From the NCBI RefSeq assembly GCF_021021435.1, contig NZ_JAINWI010000010.1:1-64000 (forward strand): DNA of 64,000 nucleotides, read 5' to 3'. The position numbers and the translations under genes were made by a program. Origin of the DNA: Seohaeicola saemankumensis (GTDB lineage Bacteria > Pseudomonadota > Alphaproteobacteria > Rhodobacterales > Rhodobacteraceae). Shown piece after piece: positions 35,205-42,695 of the stretch (positions are counted from its first letter, which is position 1; every line of letters begins with the position of its first letter). The notes beneath the pieces are model-generated. The model was not told the origin of the DNA and searched no databases. It saw nothing but the letters and a program-made list of their open reading frames with translations.

Positions 35205-36124
35205 TGGATCTGTCCTCAATCAATCCGGTGTTGCTGCTGGCCTCGCTCATGGTGGCGGCGACACCGCTACTACTGGCGGCGGTGGGCGAGCTTGTCGTGG
35301 AAAAGGCAGGGGTTCTCAATCTGGGTGTGGAAGGCATGATGATCACCGGTGCGATCTGCGGCTTTGCTATCGCGGTCAATACTGGCGACCCGCTGCTGGG
35401 GGTTCTGGCGGCGGCAGGCGGTGGTGCTGTTCTGGCGCTGCTATTTGCCCTGCTCACGCAGCTTGCGCTGGCCAATCAGGTCGCCTCGGGCCTTGGTTTG
35501 ACGTTGTTCGGGCTGGGTCTGTCCGCACTGATCGGTCAGGGCTATCAGGGTGTGCGCCCGCCATCTTTCCCGCGGCTGAACATTCCGGGCCTGTCGGATA
35601 TGCCGGTTCTGGGGCGCATCCTGTTTTCCCATGATCTGATGGTCTATCTCGGTCTGCTCATCGTGACCGCCGTGTGGTTCATGCTGAAATATACCCGCGC
35701 GGGCCTTATCCTGCGCGCCGTGGGCGAGAATCACGAAGCGGCCCATGCCTTGGGCTACAAGGTCAAACGCATCCGCATCATGGCGATCCTGTTCGGCGGG
35801 GCCTGCGCCGGGATGGGCGGGGCCTATATCAGCCTGATCCGCGTGCCCCAATGGACAGAAGGCATGACCGCCGGAATCGGCTGGATTGCCCTTGCACTTG
35901 TAGTCTTTGCCAGTTGGAAACCGTGGCGTGTCCTGCTGGGCGCCTATCTTTTTGGCGGCGTGACCGTGATTCAGCTTAATCTCCAAGCGGCAGGCGTTGC
36001 GATTCCTGTCGAGTATCTGGCAATGTCTCCTTATCTGATCACCATCCTCGTGCTGGTCATCATGTCTGCCGACAAAAGCAGGGCTCCGGCCTCGCTAGGT
36101 CGTGTTTTCCATGCCTCGCGTTGA
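35201..36124 (+). CDS. Nucleoside/purine ABC transporter permease 2
   Basis: The second permease, 307 residues, BPD_transp_2 family with about 8-9 membrane segments. Typical features are GELVVEKAGVLNLGVEGMMI near residue 28, NQVASGLGLTLFGLGLSAL, and the cytoplasmic coupling loop GENHEAAHALGYKVKRIRI. It corresponds to YufQ/NupQ. Its start overlaps the first permease stop, and 39 bases separate it from the binding-protein gene. Together they form the membrane channel. Confidence 0.92.
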   Translation: MMDLSSINPVLLLASLMVAATPLLLAAVGELVVEKAGVLNLGVEGMMITGAICGFAIAVNTGDPLLGVLAAAGGGAVLALLFALLTQLALANQVASGLGLTLFGLGLSALIGQGYQGVRPPSFPRLNIPGLSDMPVLGRILFSHDLMVYLGLLIVTAVWFMLKYTRAGLILRAVGENHEAAHALGYKVKRIRIMAILFGGACAGMGGAYISLIRVPQWTEGMTAGIGWIALALVVFASWKPWRVLLGAYLFGGVTVIQLNLQAAGVAIPVEYLAMSPYLITILVLVIMSADKSRAPASLGRVFHASR

Positions 36125-36163
36125 GGCCAACAAACTGAATGTCACTAACAGGGGGATACCCGA

Positions 36164-37237
36164 ATGAAACTGACCCAATTACTGACCACCGCCGCTTTGG
36201 CGCTGGGTCTGGCCACAGGGGCCATGGCGCAGGACAAGCTGAAGGTGGGCTTTGTCTATGTCGGACCCGTCGGCGATGGCGGCTGGACCTATGAGCATGA
36301 CAAAGGCCGTCAGGCTATCGAAGCCGAGTTCGGCGACAAAGTTGAAACCGTGTTCGTTGAATCCGTGCCCGAAGGCCCCGATGCCGAGCGCGTGATGACC
36401 CAGATGGCGCTGGATGGTGCCGGTCTGATCTTCACCACGTCTTTCGGCTATATGGACCCGACCATCAACGTCGCGGCCAAATTTCCCGATGTGAAATTCG
36501 AGCACGCCACCGGCTACAAACGCGCCGACAACGTATCGACCTATTCGGCCCGTTTCTATGAAGGTCGCGCCATTCAGGGCCATATCGCGGGCAACATGAC
36601 GGAATCAAATATCGTGGGCTATATCGGCTCCTACCCGATCCCCGAAGTCATCCGCGGCATCAACTCGGCCTTCATCCATGCGCGCAAGGTGAACCCTGAC
36701 GTCGAGTTCAAGATCGTCTGGGCCTATACATGGTTCGATCCCGCGAAAGAGGCCGATGCGGCCAAGGTGCTGATCGAACAGGGCGCTGACGTGATCCTGC
36801 AGCACACCGATTCCACCGCTCCGCTGGCCGCTGCGGCCGAAGCCGGAAATATCATCGGCTTTGGTCAGGCGTCCGACATGAGCGAATACGCCGACGGTCC
36901 ACGCGTGTCCTCGATCATCGACGACTGGGCCCCCTATTACATCGCGCGTACACGCGCCGTGATGGATGGCACATGGACCTCGACCGACACATGGGACGGC
37001 ATCGGGCCGGGCATGGTCGGTATTGGCGAGATCACCGACAAGGTGCCTGCCGAAGTGAAAGCCGAAGCACTGGCGATGAAAGATGCGATTGCTGCGGGCG
37101 AATATCACCCATTCACCGGCCCGCTCAACAAGCAGGACGGCTCGGTCTGGCTGGCCGAGGGCGAGGTGGCCGATGACGGCACACTTCTGGGCATGGATTT
37201 CTATGTCGAAGGCATCGAAGGCACGATCCCGAACTGA
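36164..37237 (+). CDS. BMP-family substrate-binding protein (purine/nucleoside)
   Basis: This is the periplasmic binding protein of the importer, 357 residues. A cleavable signal peptide (MKLTQLLTTAALALGLATGA, AMA-Q) has no lipobox Cys, unlike the lipoprotein homologues of Gram-positives. The Bmp/Med fold is indicated by LKVGFVYVGPVGDGGWTYEH, VMTQMALDGAGLIFTTSFGY, VGYIGSYPIPEVIRGINSAF and VIEQGADVILQHTDSTA (VLIEQ... in full). It is the last gene of the xdhABC-transporter operon and is closed by a rho-independent terminator. Genomic context suggests xanthine, hypoxanthine, guanine or a nucleoside as the ligand; the exact ligand cannot be read. Confidence 0.93.
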   Translation: MKLTQLLTTAALALGLATGAMAQDKLKVGFVYVGPVGDGGWTYEHDKGRQAIEAEFGDKVETVFVESVPEGPDAERVMTQMALDGAGLIFTTSFGYMDPTINVAAKFPDVKFEHATGYKRADNVSTYSARFYEGRAIQGHIAGNMTESNIVGYIGSYPIPEVIRGINSAFIHARKVNPDVEFKIVWAYTWFDPAKEADAAKVLIEQGADVILQHTDSTAPLAAAAEAGNIIGFGQASDMSEYADGPRVSSIIDDWAPYYIARTRAVMDGTWTSTDTWDGIGPGMVGIGEITDKVPAEVKAEALAMKDAIAAGEYHPFTGPLNKQDGSVWLAEGEVADDGTLLGMDFYVEGIEGTIPN

Positions 37238-37258
37238 TCGCAGCCTTGTGTCGACAGG

Positions 37259-37286
37259 AAACCCCGCCAAACGGCGGGGTTTTTTA
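37259..37286 (+). terminator. Rho-independent terminator of the purine operon
   Basis: A perfect stem ACCCCGCC / GGCGGGGT (37261-37268 and 37273-37280) with an AAAC loop is followed by a run of Ts, 22 bases after the binding-protein stop. Flanking A and T residues extend the stem. This is the clearest intrinsic terminator in the window. Confidence 0.92.
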
Positions 37287-37386
37287 TGCGGTCATGCCGC
37301 CTGACAAGCGCCAGTCAGCCGCATTGCGTGGCGGACTGCAAAGCTGTAGGGCATGGGGCCAGTATCTTTGAGGACACAGCCCGACC

Positions 37387-38079
37387 ATGACCATGCTAGA
37401 GACATTCATCAAGCCGATGCATCCCGAGGGGCGCAAGTTCGTTGCCATTTTTGCTGCGATCACGGTGGTTCTGTTCCTGATCTGGGAACCTTTGGGCTGG
37501 ACCGGTATGGGCCTGACAGTCTGGTGTTACTACTTTTTCCGCGACCCGAAACGCACCACACCCACCCGCGAAGGGTTGTTGATCAGCCCCGCAGACGGGG
37601 TGATCTCGCTGATCGAAAAAGCCGTACCGCCTGCCGAACTGGGCATGGAGGATCGTGCCCTGACACGTGTGAGCGTGTTTATGAACGTGTTTAACTGCCA
37701 CGTGAACCGTGCGCCGATCGAAGGCCGCGTGACGGCTGTTGCCTATCGTCCGGGCAAATTTCTGAACGCCTCGCTGGACAAGGCGTCCGAGGATAACGAA
37801 CGCAATTCGCTTTGTATCGAGATGGCAGATGGCCGCCAGATCGCGGTTGTGCAGATCGCCGGACTGGTCGCGCGCCGTATCGTGTGCTGGACTAAGCCCG
37901 AGCAGCGCCTTCTGACCGGAGAGCGCTTTGGCCTGATCCGTTTCGGCAGCCGTGTCGATGTCTACCTGCCCGATGGCGTGGCCCCGATGGTTGCGGTTGG
38001 TCAGGGTATGATCGCAGGCGAGACCGTTATCGCGGATCTTGCATCCACCGAGGAGGCACGCAGTGGGCGAACGGCCTGA
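37387..38079 (+). CDS. psd: Phosphatidylserine decarboxylase proenzyme
   Basis: Psd converts phosphatidylserine to phosphatidylethanolamine at the inner membrane. At 230 residues it is the short, type A form. It has an N-terminal membrane segment ([20 protein letters not shown]), [21 protein letters not shown], the conserved [14 protein letters not shown], and the self-cleavage site Gly187-Ser188 in [11 protein letters not shown], where Ser becomes the pyruvoyl group. An in-frame Met six bases downstream is an equally possible start. pssA follows with a 17-base overlap, so synthesis and decarboxylation of phosphatidylserine are coupled. Confidence 0.94.
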   Translation: MTMLETFIKPMHPEGRKFVAIFAAITVVLFLIWEPLGWTGMGLTVWCYYFFRDPKRTTPTREGLLISPADGVISLIEKAVPPAELGMEDRALTRVSVFMNVFNCHVNRAPIEGRVTAVAYRPGKFLNASLDKASEDNERNSLCIEMADGRQIAVVQIAGLVARRIVCWTKPEQRLLTGERFGLIRFGSRVDVYLPDGVAPMVAVGQGMIAGETVIADLASTEEARSGRTA

Positions 38080-38836
38080 TATCGACGTGACACCGCCCGT
38101 GCGGTCGCGCCGCGAACTGCCGATTGTGCAGCTTTTGCCCAATCTGGTGACGGTGGCTGCGATCTGTGCGGGACTGACGGCGATCCGCTATGCGGCCAGC
38201 GGCAATTTCACCGTTGCCGTGCAGCTTGTCCTGCTGGCCGCTGTGCTGGACGGTCTGGATGGAAGCCTTGCACGTCTTCTCAAGAGCGCCAGCGCATTGG
38301 GGGCCGAGTTGGACAGTCTTGCCGACTTTCTGAATTTCGGGATTACCCCTGCCCTGCTGATGTATTTCTGGGCTTTCAAGGATATGGGCAATCTGGGCTG
38401 GATTGCCGTTGTGATCTATGCGTTGTGCTGCGTTCTGCGTCTGGCGCGGTTCAATGTCGGCACCAAAGCATCCGACAGCGATAAACCAGCGAGCCATTTC
38501 GAGGGCGTTCCTTCTCCTGCTGGCGCCCTGCTGGTGCTGCTGCCCTTTTTCGCCGAACACGCCATGCCCGGCCTGCCTGATATACCCGACGCGCTGATCG
38601 GTATTTACATGTTGGGTATCGGCTTGCTGATGATCGGACGGCTTCCGACATTCTCGCTGAAATCGCTGACGATCAAACGCGAGAATGTGCGCTATCTCTA
38701 TGTCGGCTTCGTGGGTTTTCTGGCGGCGCTGATCAGCTATCCATGGGCAACGCTGATGGTGATGGACCTGCTGTATCTGGCCTCGCTTCTATGGGCATGG
38801 CGCAAGCTGGCAAGGAATGGCGGCGCGACGGCCTGA
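38063..38836 (+). CDS. pssA: CDP-diacylglycerol-serine O-phosphatidyltransferase
   Basis: PssA makes phosphatidylserine from CDP-diacylglycerol and serine. The 257 residues include the CDP-alcohol phosphotransferase motif DG-x2-AR-x8-G-x3-D-x3-D, seen as LDGSLARLL, then [14 protein letters not shown], and about 6-8 membrane segments. The GTG at 38063 is chosen because AGGAGG lies 6 bases upstream, inside the end of psd. The longer frame from 38039 has no ribosome site. With psd it makes the pathway to phosphatidylethanolamine. The downstream aldo/keto reductase gene is 55 bases away. Confidence 0.93.
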   Translation: MGERPDIDVTPPVRSRRELPIVQLLPNLVTVAAICAGLTAIRYAASGNFTVAVQLVLLAAVLDGLDGSLARLLKSASALGAELDSLADFLNFGITPALLMYFWAFKDMGNLGWIAVVIYALCCVLRLARFNVGTKASDSDKPASHFEGVPSPAGALLVLLPFFAEHAMPGLPDIPDALIGIYMLGIGLLMIGRLPTFSLKSLTIKRENVRYLYVGFVGFLAALISYPWATLMVMDLLYLASLLWAWRKLARNGGATA

Positions 38837-38891
38837 CAGGTATTGATTTGCCCTCTTTTCCTTGGCCGGTGGTCGTGGCAGGGTTTGTCGC

Positions 38892-39827
38892 ATGACACAG
38901 ATCCTGACCAGCCGTGACGGCACGCCCGCCAGCCGCCTTGCCTTTGGCACCATGCAATTCGGCGGTCGCGCCAATGCCACGCAAAGTGAGGCCATGTTCG
39001 AGGCCAGCCTTGCCGCAGGCATCACCCATTTCGACACGGCTCATGCCTATACGGGCGGCGCCTCGGAAGAGCTTACGGGACGGTTGATTGCACCGCATCG
39101 GGATCGTCTGATACTGGCCACCAAAGCGGGATATGTGGGCGGATCGACGCGCGAGAATATCCTCAAAACCTTTGACATCTCGCGGCAGCGGCTGGCGATG
39201 GATCAGGTCGACATCCTGTATCTGCACCGCTTTGACGATGACACACCCCTGCGCGAGACATTTCAGACACTGGCCGAACTGAAGCAAAGGGGACTGATCC
39301 GCTATGTCGGTGTGTCCAATTTCGCGGCTTGGCAGGTGATGAAGGCGGCATGGGTCGCCTCCGAATTCGATCTGGCGATAGATATCCTGCAACCGATGTA
39401 CAACCTCGTCAAACGGCAGGCCGAGGTCGAACTGTTCCCCGCCTGTGCCGATCAGGGCATTGCAATTGCACCATATTCCCCATTGGGCGGCGGCCTGCTG
39501 ACGGGAAAATACGCGGCCGGCGGCAGTGGCCGTCTGGTCGAGGATCAGGCCTATGCCAGCCGCTATGCGCCGGACTGGATGCATCAGGCGGCAGTCGGTT
39601 TGCAGAAGATCGCGGCAGATGTGGGTATCCATGCGGCCACGCTGGCCGTGGCATGGGCCGCGCGTCATCCGGCAGGTCCAACCCCGATCATCTCGGGCCG
39701 GTCTGCCGAACAGCTAGCGCCTTCGCTGGCCGCGTTGGATGTCACGCTGGACGACGCGCTTTACACGCGCCTGTCGGCGCTTGCGCCAACGCCTGCCCCC
39801 GCCACAGATCGTTTGGAGGAAGCATGA
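38892..39827 (+). CDS. Aldo/keto reductase
   Basis: An NADPH-dependent oxidoreductase of the AKR superfamily, 311 residues, forming a TIM barrel. The catalytic tetrad is visible: Asp48 and Tyr53 (FDTAHAYTGG), Lys78 (ATKAGYVGG) and His112 (LYLHRFDD). The cofactor-binding end has PIISGRSAEQL. The start at 38892 gives the natural MTQILTSRDGTPASRLAFGT; ten upstream codons are in pssA-adjacent non-conserved sequence. It overlaps the next FAD-oxidoreductase gene by 4 bases (ATGA). The substrate is unknown. Confidence 0.9.
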   Translation: MTQILTSRDGTPASRLAFGTMQFGGRANATQSEAMFEASLAAGITHFDTAHAYTGGASEELTGRLIAPHRDRLILATKAGYVGGSTRENILKTFDISRQRLAMDQVDILYLHRFDDDTPLRETFQTLAELKQRGLIRYVGVSNFAAWQVMKAAWVASEFDLAIDILQPMYNLVKRQAEVELFPACADQGIAIAPYSPLGGGLLTGKYAAGGSGRLVEDQAYASRYAPDWMHQAAVGLQKIAADVGIHAATLAVAWAARHPAGPTPIISGRSAEQLAPSLAALDVTLDDALYTRLSALAPTPAPATDRLEEA

Positions 39828-40903
39828 GCCGGATCATCGTCATCGGCGGCGGTGTCGCGGGCATATCAGCAGCCGCCCGTCTAGCCCCGCATGCCGAGGT
39901 GATCGTGCTCGAGGCTGAAAACAGCCTTGCCTATCACGCCTCGGGACGTTCGGCGGCGATGTTCTTGCGAAACTATGGCAACGCGACGATCAAAGCCCTG
40001 AACGCGGCCAGTGCGGATCACCACCATCACGCGGATGGCGGGGTTCTTTCTGCACGCGGGATGATGATGGTGGCGGGACCCGACCATGCCGAGGCTTTCA
40101 GTCACGACACGGCCGATCTAGGGCTGGACGCGATCCCGCTGGACGAGGCATCCCGCCTCTGGCCGATCCTGAACCGCGACACTGTTGCCCATGCCGCTTA
40201 CCGCGAGGACGCGCAGGATCTGGATACTGATCTGCTGATCCAGAACTTCGCGCGCGCAGCCCGCAGCCACGCAGCGCAGATCGTCACCGATGCCCGCGTC
40301 AGTGCTGTTGAGCGACGTCCAGCAGGCTGGCGCGTCACGACGCTTGGCGGGCAGGTTTTCGAGGGCGATCTGCTGGTGAATGCGGCGGGCGCTTGGGCAG
40401 ATGAGATCGCGCGGCTGGCAGGCTTGCAGCCTTTGGGCATCCAGCCCTATCGCCGATCTATGGCGCGGATTGCCTTGCCTGAGGACATGTCCCCCGCCAA
40501 CTGGCCCTTTGTCGATGGTGTGGGCGAAAGCTGGTATTGCAAGCCCGATGCCGGTGCGTTGATCGTATCGCCTGCCGATGAAGACCCGATCGGTCCGCAG
40601 GATGCTTGGGCCGATGACATGGTTCTGGCCGAAGGGCTGTCCCGCTATCAGGAAATGGTGACCGCACCGGTGACACGCATGCTGGCCAACTGGGCCGGTC
40701 TGCGCAGCTTTGCCCCCGATCGTGCGCTGGTGATCGGCGCGGATGCACAGGATGCGTCTTTTTTCTGGTGCGCGGGTCAGGGTGGTTATGGTTTCCAGAC
40801 GGCCCCTGCCGCCAGCCAGTTGCTGGCTGATCTGGCCCTCGGTGCCACGCCCCTGCTGGATGCCGCTGCGGTGGCAGCACTTGATCCTAAAAGGTTTGCC
40901 TGA
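39824..40903 (+). CDS. FAD-dependent amine/amino-acid oxidoreductase (DAO family)
   Basis: A 359-residue flavoprotein of the D-amino-acid oxidase/glycine oxidase family. It has an N-terminal Rossmann dinucleotide motif (IIVIGGGVAGISAAARL), the SLAYHASGRSAAMFLRNYGN segment, a substrate-domain middle part and the C-terminal FAD motif (FFWCAGQGGYGFQTAPAASQ). The start at 39824 follows TTGGAGGAAG and overlaps the aldo/keto reductase stop; the much longer upstream frame is a shadow of that gene. It is followed one base later by a methyltransferase gene. A role in amino-acid or amine degradation is likely but the substrate is unknown. Confidence 0.9.
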   Translation: MSRIIVIGGGVAGISAAARLAPHAEVIVLEAENSLAYHASGRSAAMFLRNYGNATIKALNAASADHHHHADGGVLSARGMMMVAGPDHAEAFSHDTADLGLDAIPLDEASRLWPILNRDTVAHAAYREDAQDLDTDLLIQNFARAARSHAAQIVTDARVSAVERRPAGWRVTTLGGQVFEGDLLVNAAGAWADEIARLAGLQPLGIQPYRRSMARIALPEDMSPANWPFVDGVGESWYCKPDAGALIVSPADEDPIGPQDAWADDMVLAEGLSRYQEMVTAPVTRMLANWAGLRSFAPDRALVIGADAQDASFFWCAGQGGYGFQTAPAASQLLADLALGATPLLDAAAVAALDPKRFA

Positions 40904-40904
40904 C

Positions 40905-41561
40905 ATGTCCCGCCGCCGGAACCTGCCTGATACAGCCTCGGTCGCGCATCTCTCGGATGACGGGCGGATGTTTGCACCTTCTGCCGCGCGCAACGCGCAG
41001 GACATCGCGACCTTGGTATCCAGCCATGCACCGCAATCGGGGCGGGCGCTGGAACTGGCCTCGGGGACAGGGGAACATGCTGTCGTCTTTGCCCGCGAAA
41101 TGCCGGGCCTTGACTGGCTGCCGACGGATATCGACGCCGCGCGCCGCATCTCGATTGATTCCCATGCGCGGCTGGCAAACCTGCCGAACCTGCGCCCTGC
41201 CCTGCCACTGGACGCCACAACGCCGGGCTGGGCTGAAACGCATGGCGGACAAGATCTGATCGTTCTGGTAAACCTGCTGCATCTGATCAGCTTGACCGAG
41301 GCCAAAACCCTGATCGCCGAGGCGGCGCAGGCCCTTGCCGCAGGTGGTGTTGTCATCATCTACGGCCCGTTCCTGCGCGACGGGAAGACGACATCGGAAG
41401 GCGACGCCGCATTCCACGGCAGTCTGACGGCGCAAGACCCCGAGATCGGCTACAAGGATGACTGGGACGTGATCGAATGGCTCCAGTCCAACTGGCTCGA
41501 CTTGGTGCAGGTCGTTGAGATGCCTGCCAATAACATGGCTTTTGTCGCAAGACGGCCCTGA
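40905..41561 (+). CDS. DUF938 family SAM-dependent methyltransferase-like protein
   Basis: A 218-residue protein of the DUF938 family, with a class I methyltransferase fold. The SAM-binding loop reads ALELASGTGEHAVVFAREMP, then LDWLPTDIDAARRISI and a GQDLIVLVNLLHLIS core strand. The C-terminal segment GDAAFHGSLTAQDPEIGYKD is typical. The natural target is unknown. The ATG at 40905 lies directly after the stop of the FAD-oxidoreductase gene, with AAAAGG upstream, so the genes are co-transcribed. An 86-base gap containing a strong hairpin separates it from the next gene. Confidence 0.88.
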   Translation: MSRRRNLPDTASVAHLSDDGRMFAPSAARNAQDIATLVSSHAPQSGRALELASGTGEHAVVFAREMPGLDWLPTDIDAARRISIDSHARLANLPNLRPALPLDATTPGWAETHGGQDLIVLVNLLHLISLTEAKTLIAEAAQALAAGGVVIIYGPFLRDGKTTSEGDAAFHGSLTAQDPEIGYKDDWDVIEWLQSNWLDLVQVVEMPANNMAFVARRP

Positions 41562-41599
41562 ACGCCCCCATCTGATCAGGATCAAGGCGCGCTGCGTCC

Positions 41600-41635
41600 T
41601 GCTGTGATCTGTCTTGTTCTGACAGGATCACAGCA
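41600..41635. promoter_or_regulatory. Long near-perfect inverted repeat next to a ribosome site
   Basis: Left arm TGCTGTGATCTGTC (41600-41613) pairs with right arm GACAGGATCACAGCA (41621-41635) with one bulged G and a 7-base loop. The right arm ends at the AAAGGA ribosome site of the AhpD-like gene (ATG 41648). No T-run follows, so a leader hairpin or operator is more likely than a terminator. Confidence 0.65.
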
Positions 41636-41647
41636 AAGGACCGATCT

Positions 41648-41995
41648 ATGAACTGGAATGACAAACTCGACAGCACGCGCGACCAGTTGCGCGCCCTGAA
41701 CAAGGCCATCCCCGACGCGACACGCGCTTTCGGCGGCTTGGGCAAGGCCGTCAAGGAAGGCGGAGTGCTGGATTTCAAGACCAAGGAATACGTGGCCCTT
41801 GGCATCGCCATCGCAACCCGTTGCGAGGCCTGTATCGTCCTGCATGTCGAAACCCTGATCCGGGCAGGGGCGACAAGGGACGAGATCGGCGATGTGCTGG
41901 CCATGACCATCCAGATGGGCGGTGGCCCCTCGATGATGTATGCTGCCAAGGCGCTGGAATGCTATGACGAGCTTGTTGCTACCAACGCAGTCTGA
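41648..41995 (+). CDS. Carboxymuconolactone decarboxylase family (AhpD-like) protein
   Basis: A 115-residue all-helical protein of the CMD/AhpD family. The redox motif CEACIVLHVETLIRAG has the Cys-x2-Cys and nearby His of the peroxidase-type members, with KEYVALGIAIATR before it and EIGDVLAMTIQMGGGPSMMY after it. These features fit alkylhydroperoxidase activity rather than true muconolactone decarboxylation. AAAGGA 8 bases upstream supports the start. It follows a long hairpin in the leader, so translation or transcription may be controlled there. Confidence 0.88.
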   Translation: MNWNDKLDSTRDQLRALNKAIPDATRAFGGLGKAVKEGGVLDFKTKEYVALGIAIATRCEACIVLHVETLIRAGATRDEIGDVLAMTIQMGGGPSMMYAAKALECYDELVATNAV

Positions 41996-42186
41996 TCGTG
42001 GCGAGTGCCAGCAGCCACACGTTTTTGATTGAAAACGGGTCAGGCCAGCCCTGTCGACAGTGGCGTGTCGCGAATGACGGGTTGCTGGTGAACGCGTATC
42101 AAGCCTGCGTTTCACGAATTGCCGCTGGTCATGCAGGAGCTTTATTGCCAAGGAAAAGTGAATCAAACGACAGGATAGACAGCCGC

Positions 42187-42669
42187 ATGCTGACCTCGAT
42201 TTTCTCCGCTATTCCGCTTTGGGTTTTTCCGCTTCTCGCAGGATTGGTCTGGTTGGGAAGGCGCGCCGCACAAGACCGCGACGCATCACCATGGATGATC
42301 TATGCCCTGCCGCTTCTGGGGCTGATGTCGCTGAATCGCGCATTGGGGCTGCCCCTGGCCGAAGTCGCACTGACCGCAATGGTCATTGCCTATCTTACCG
42401 GTTGCGTTCTTGGCTACGGGGTGCAGCCGATGTGGATTGTGGCACGCGACCCCAAAAAGATCCGGCTGCGCGGTGAATGGGTGACGATGATCACCATTCT
42501 GGGCCTGTTCAGTCTGAATTTCACAGCGGGCATGATGCAGGGTCTGGACCCCAGCATGACCGAAGCCATGATCCCGACACTGGTTTTCGGGGCCGCCGCG
42601 GGCCTTCTGTCAGGCTCTCTGGCGGGGCGCGCGATCCGTGTCGCGCTCTGGCCGGTGGAGGCGGGCTGA
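42187..42669 (+). CDS. Small inner-membrane protein of unknown function
   Basis: The 160 residues from ATG 42187 include about five hydrophobic segments (IPLWVFPLLAGLVWLG; MIYALPLLGLMSLNRALGL; LTAMVIAYLTGCVLGYG; MITILGLFSLNFTAGMM; LVFGAAAGLLSGSLAGR). The longer frame starting at 41998 adds 63 residues without membrane character or ribosome site and is less likely. No catalytic motif is visible. It looks like the DUF6622 type of small membrane protein, but I am not certain. It converges with the dimethylglycine-dehydrogenase-like gene. Confidence 0.7.
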   Translation: MLTSIFSAIPLWVFPLLAGLVWLGRRAAQDRDASPWMIYALPLLGLMSLNRALGLPLAEVALTAMVIAYLTGCVLGYGVQPMWIVARDPKKIRLRGEWVTMITILGLFSLNFTAGMMQGLDPSMTEAMIPTLVFGAAAGLLSGSLAGRAIRVALWPVEAG

Positions 42670-42695
42670 GGTCCAGCCCGCTGCAATTCCTTGGC

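Noticed and set aside
39329-39823. N-terminal extension of the FAD oxidoreductase
   Set aside because: It overlaps the aldo/keto reductase in another phase; the ATG at 39824 has a ribosome site and the dinucleotide motif follows at once.
41600-41635. CRP-binding site
   Set aside because: Half-sites look right but are separated by 16 bases or more instead of 6, and the arms pair along their whole length, so a hairpin is the simpler reading.
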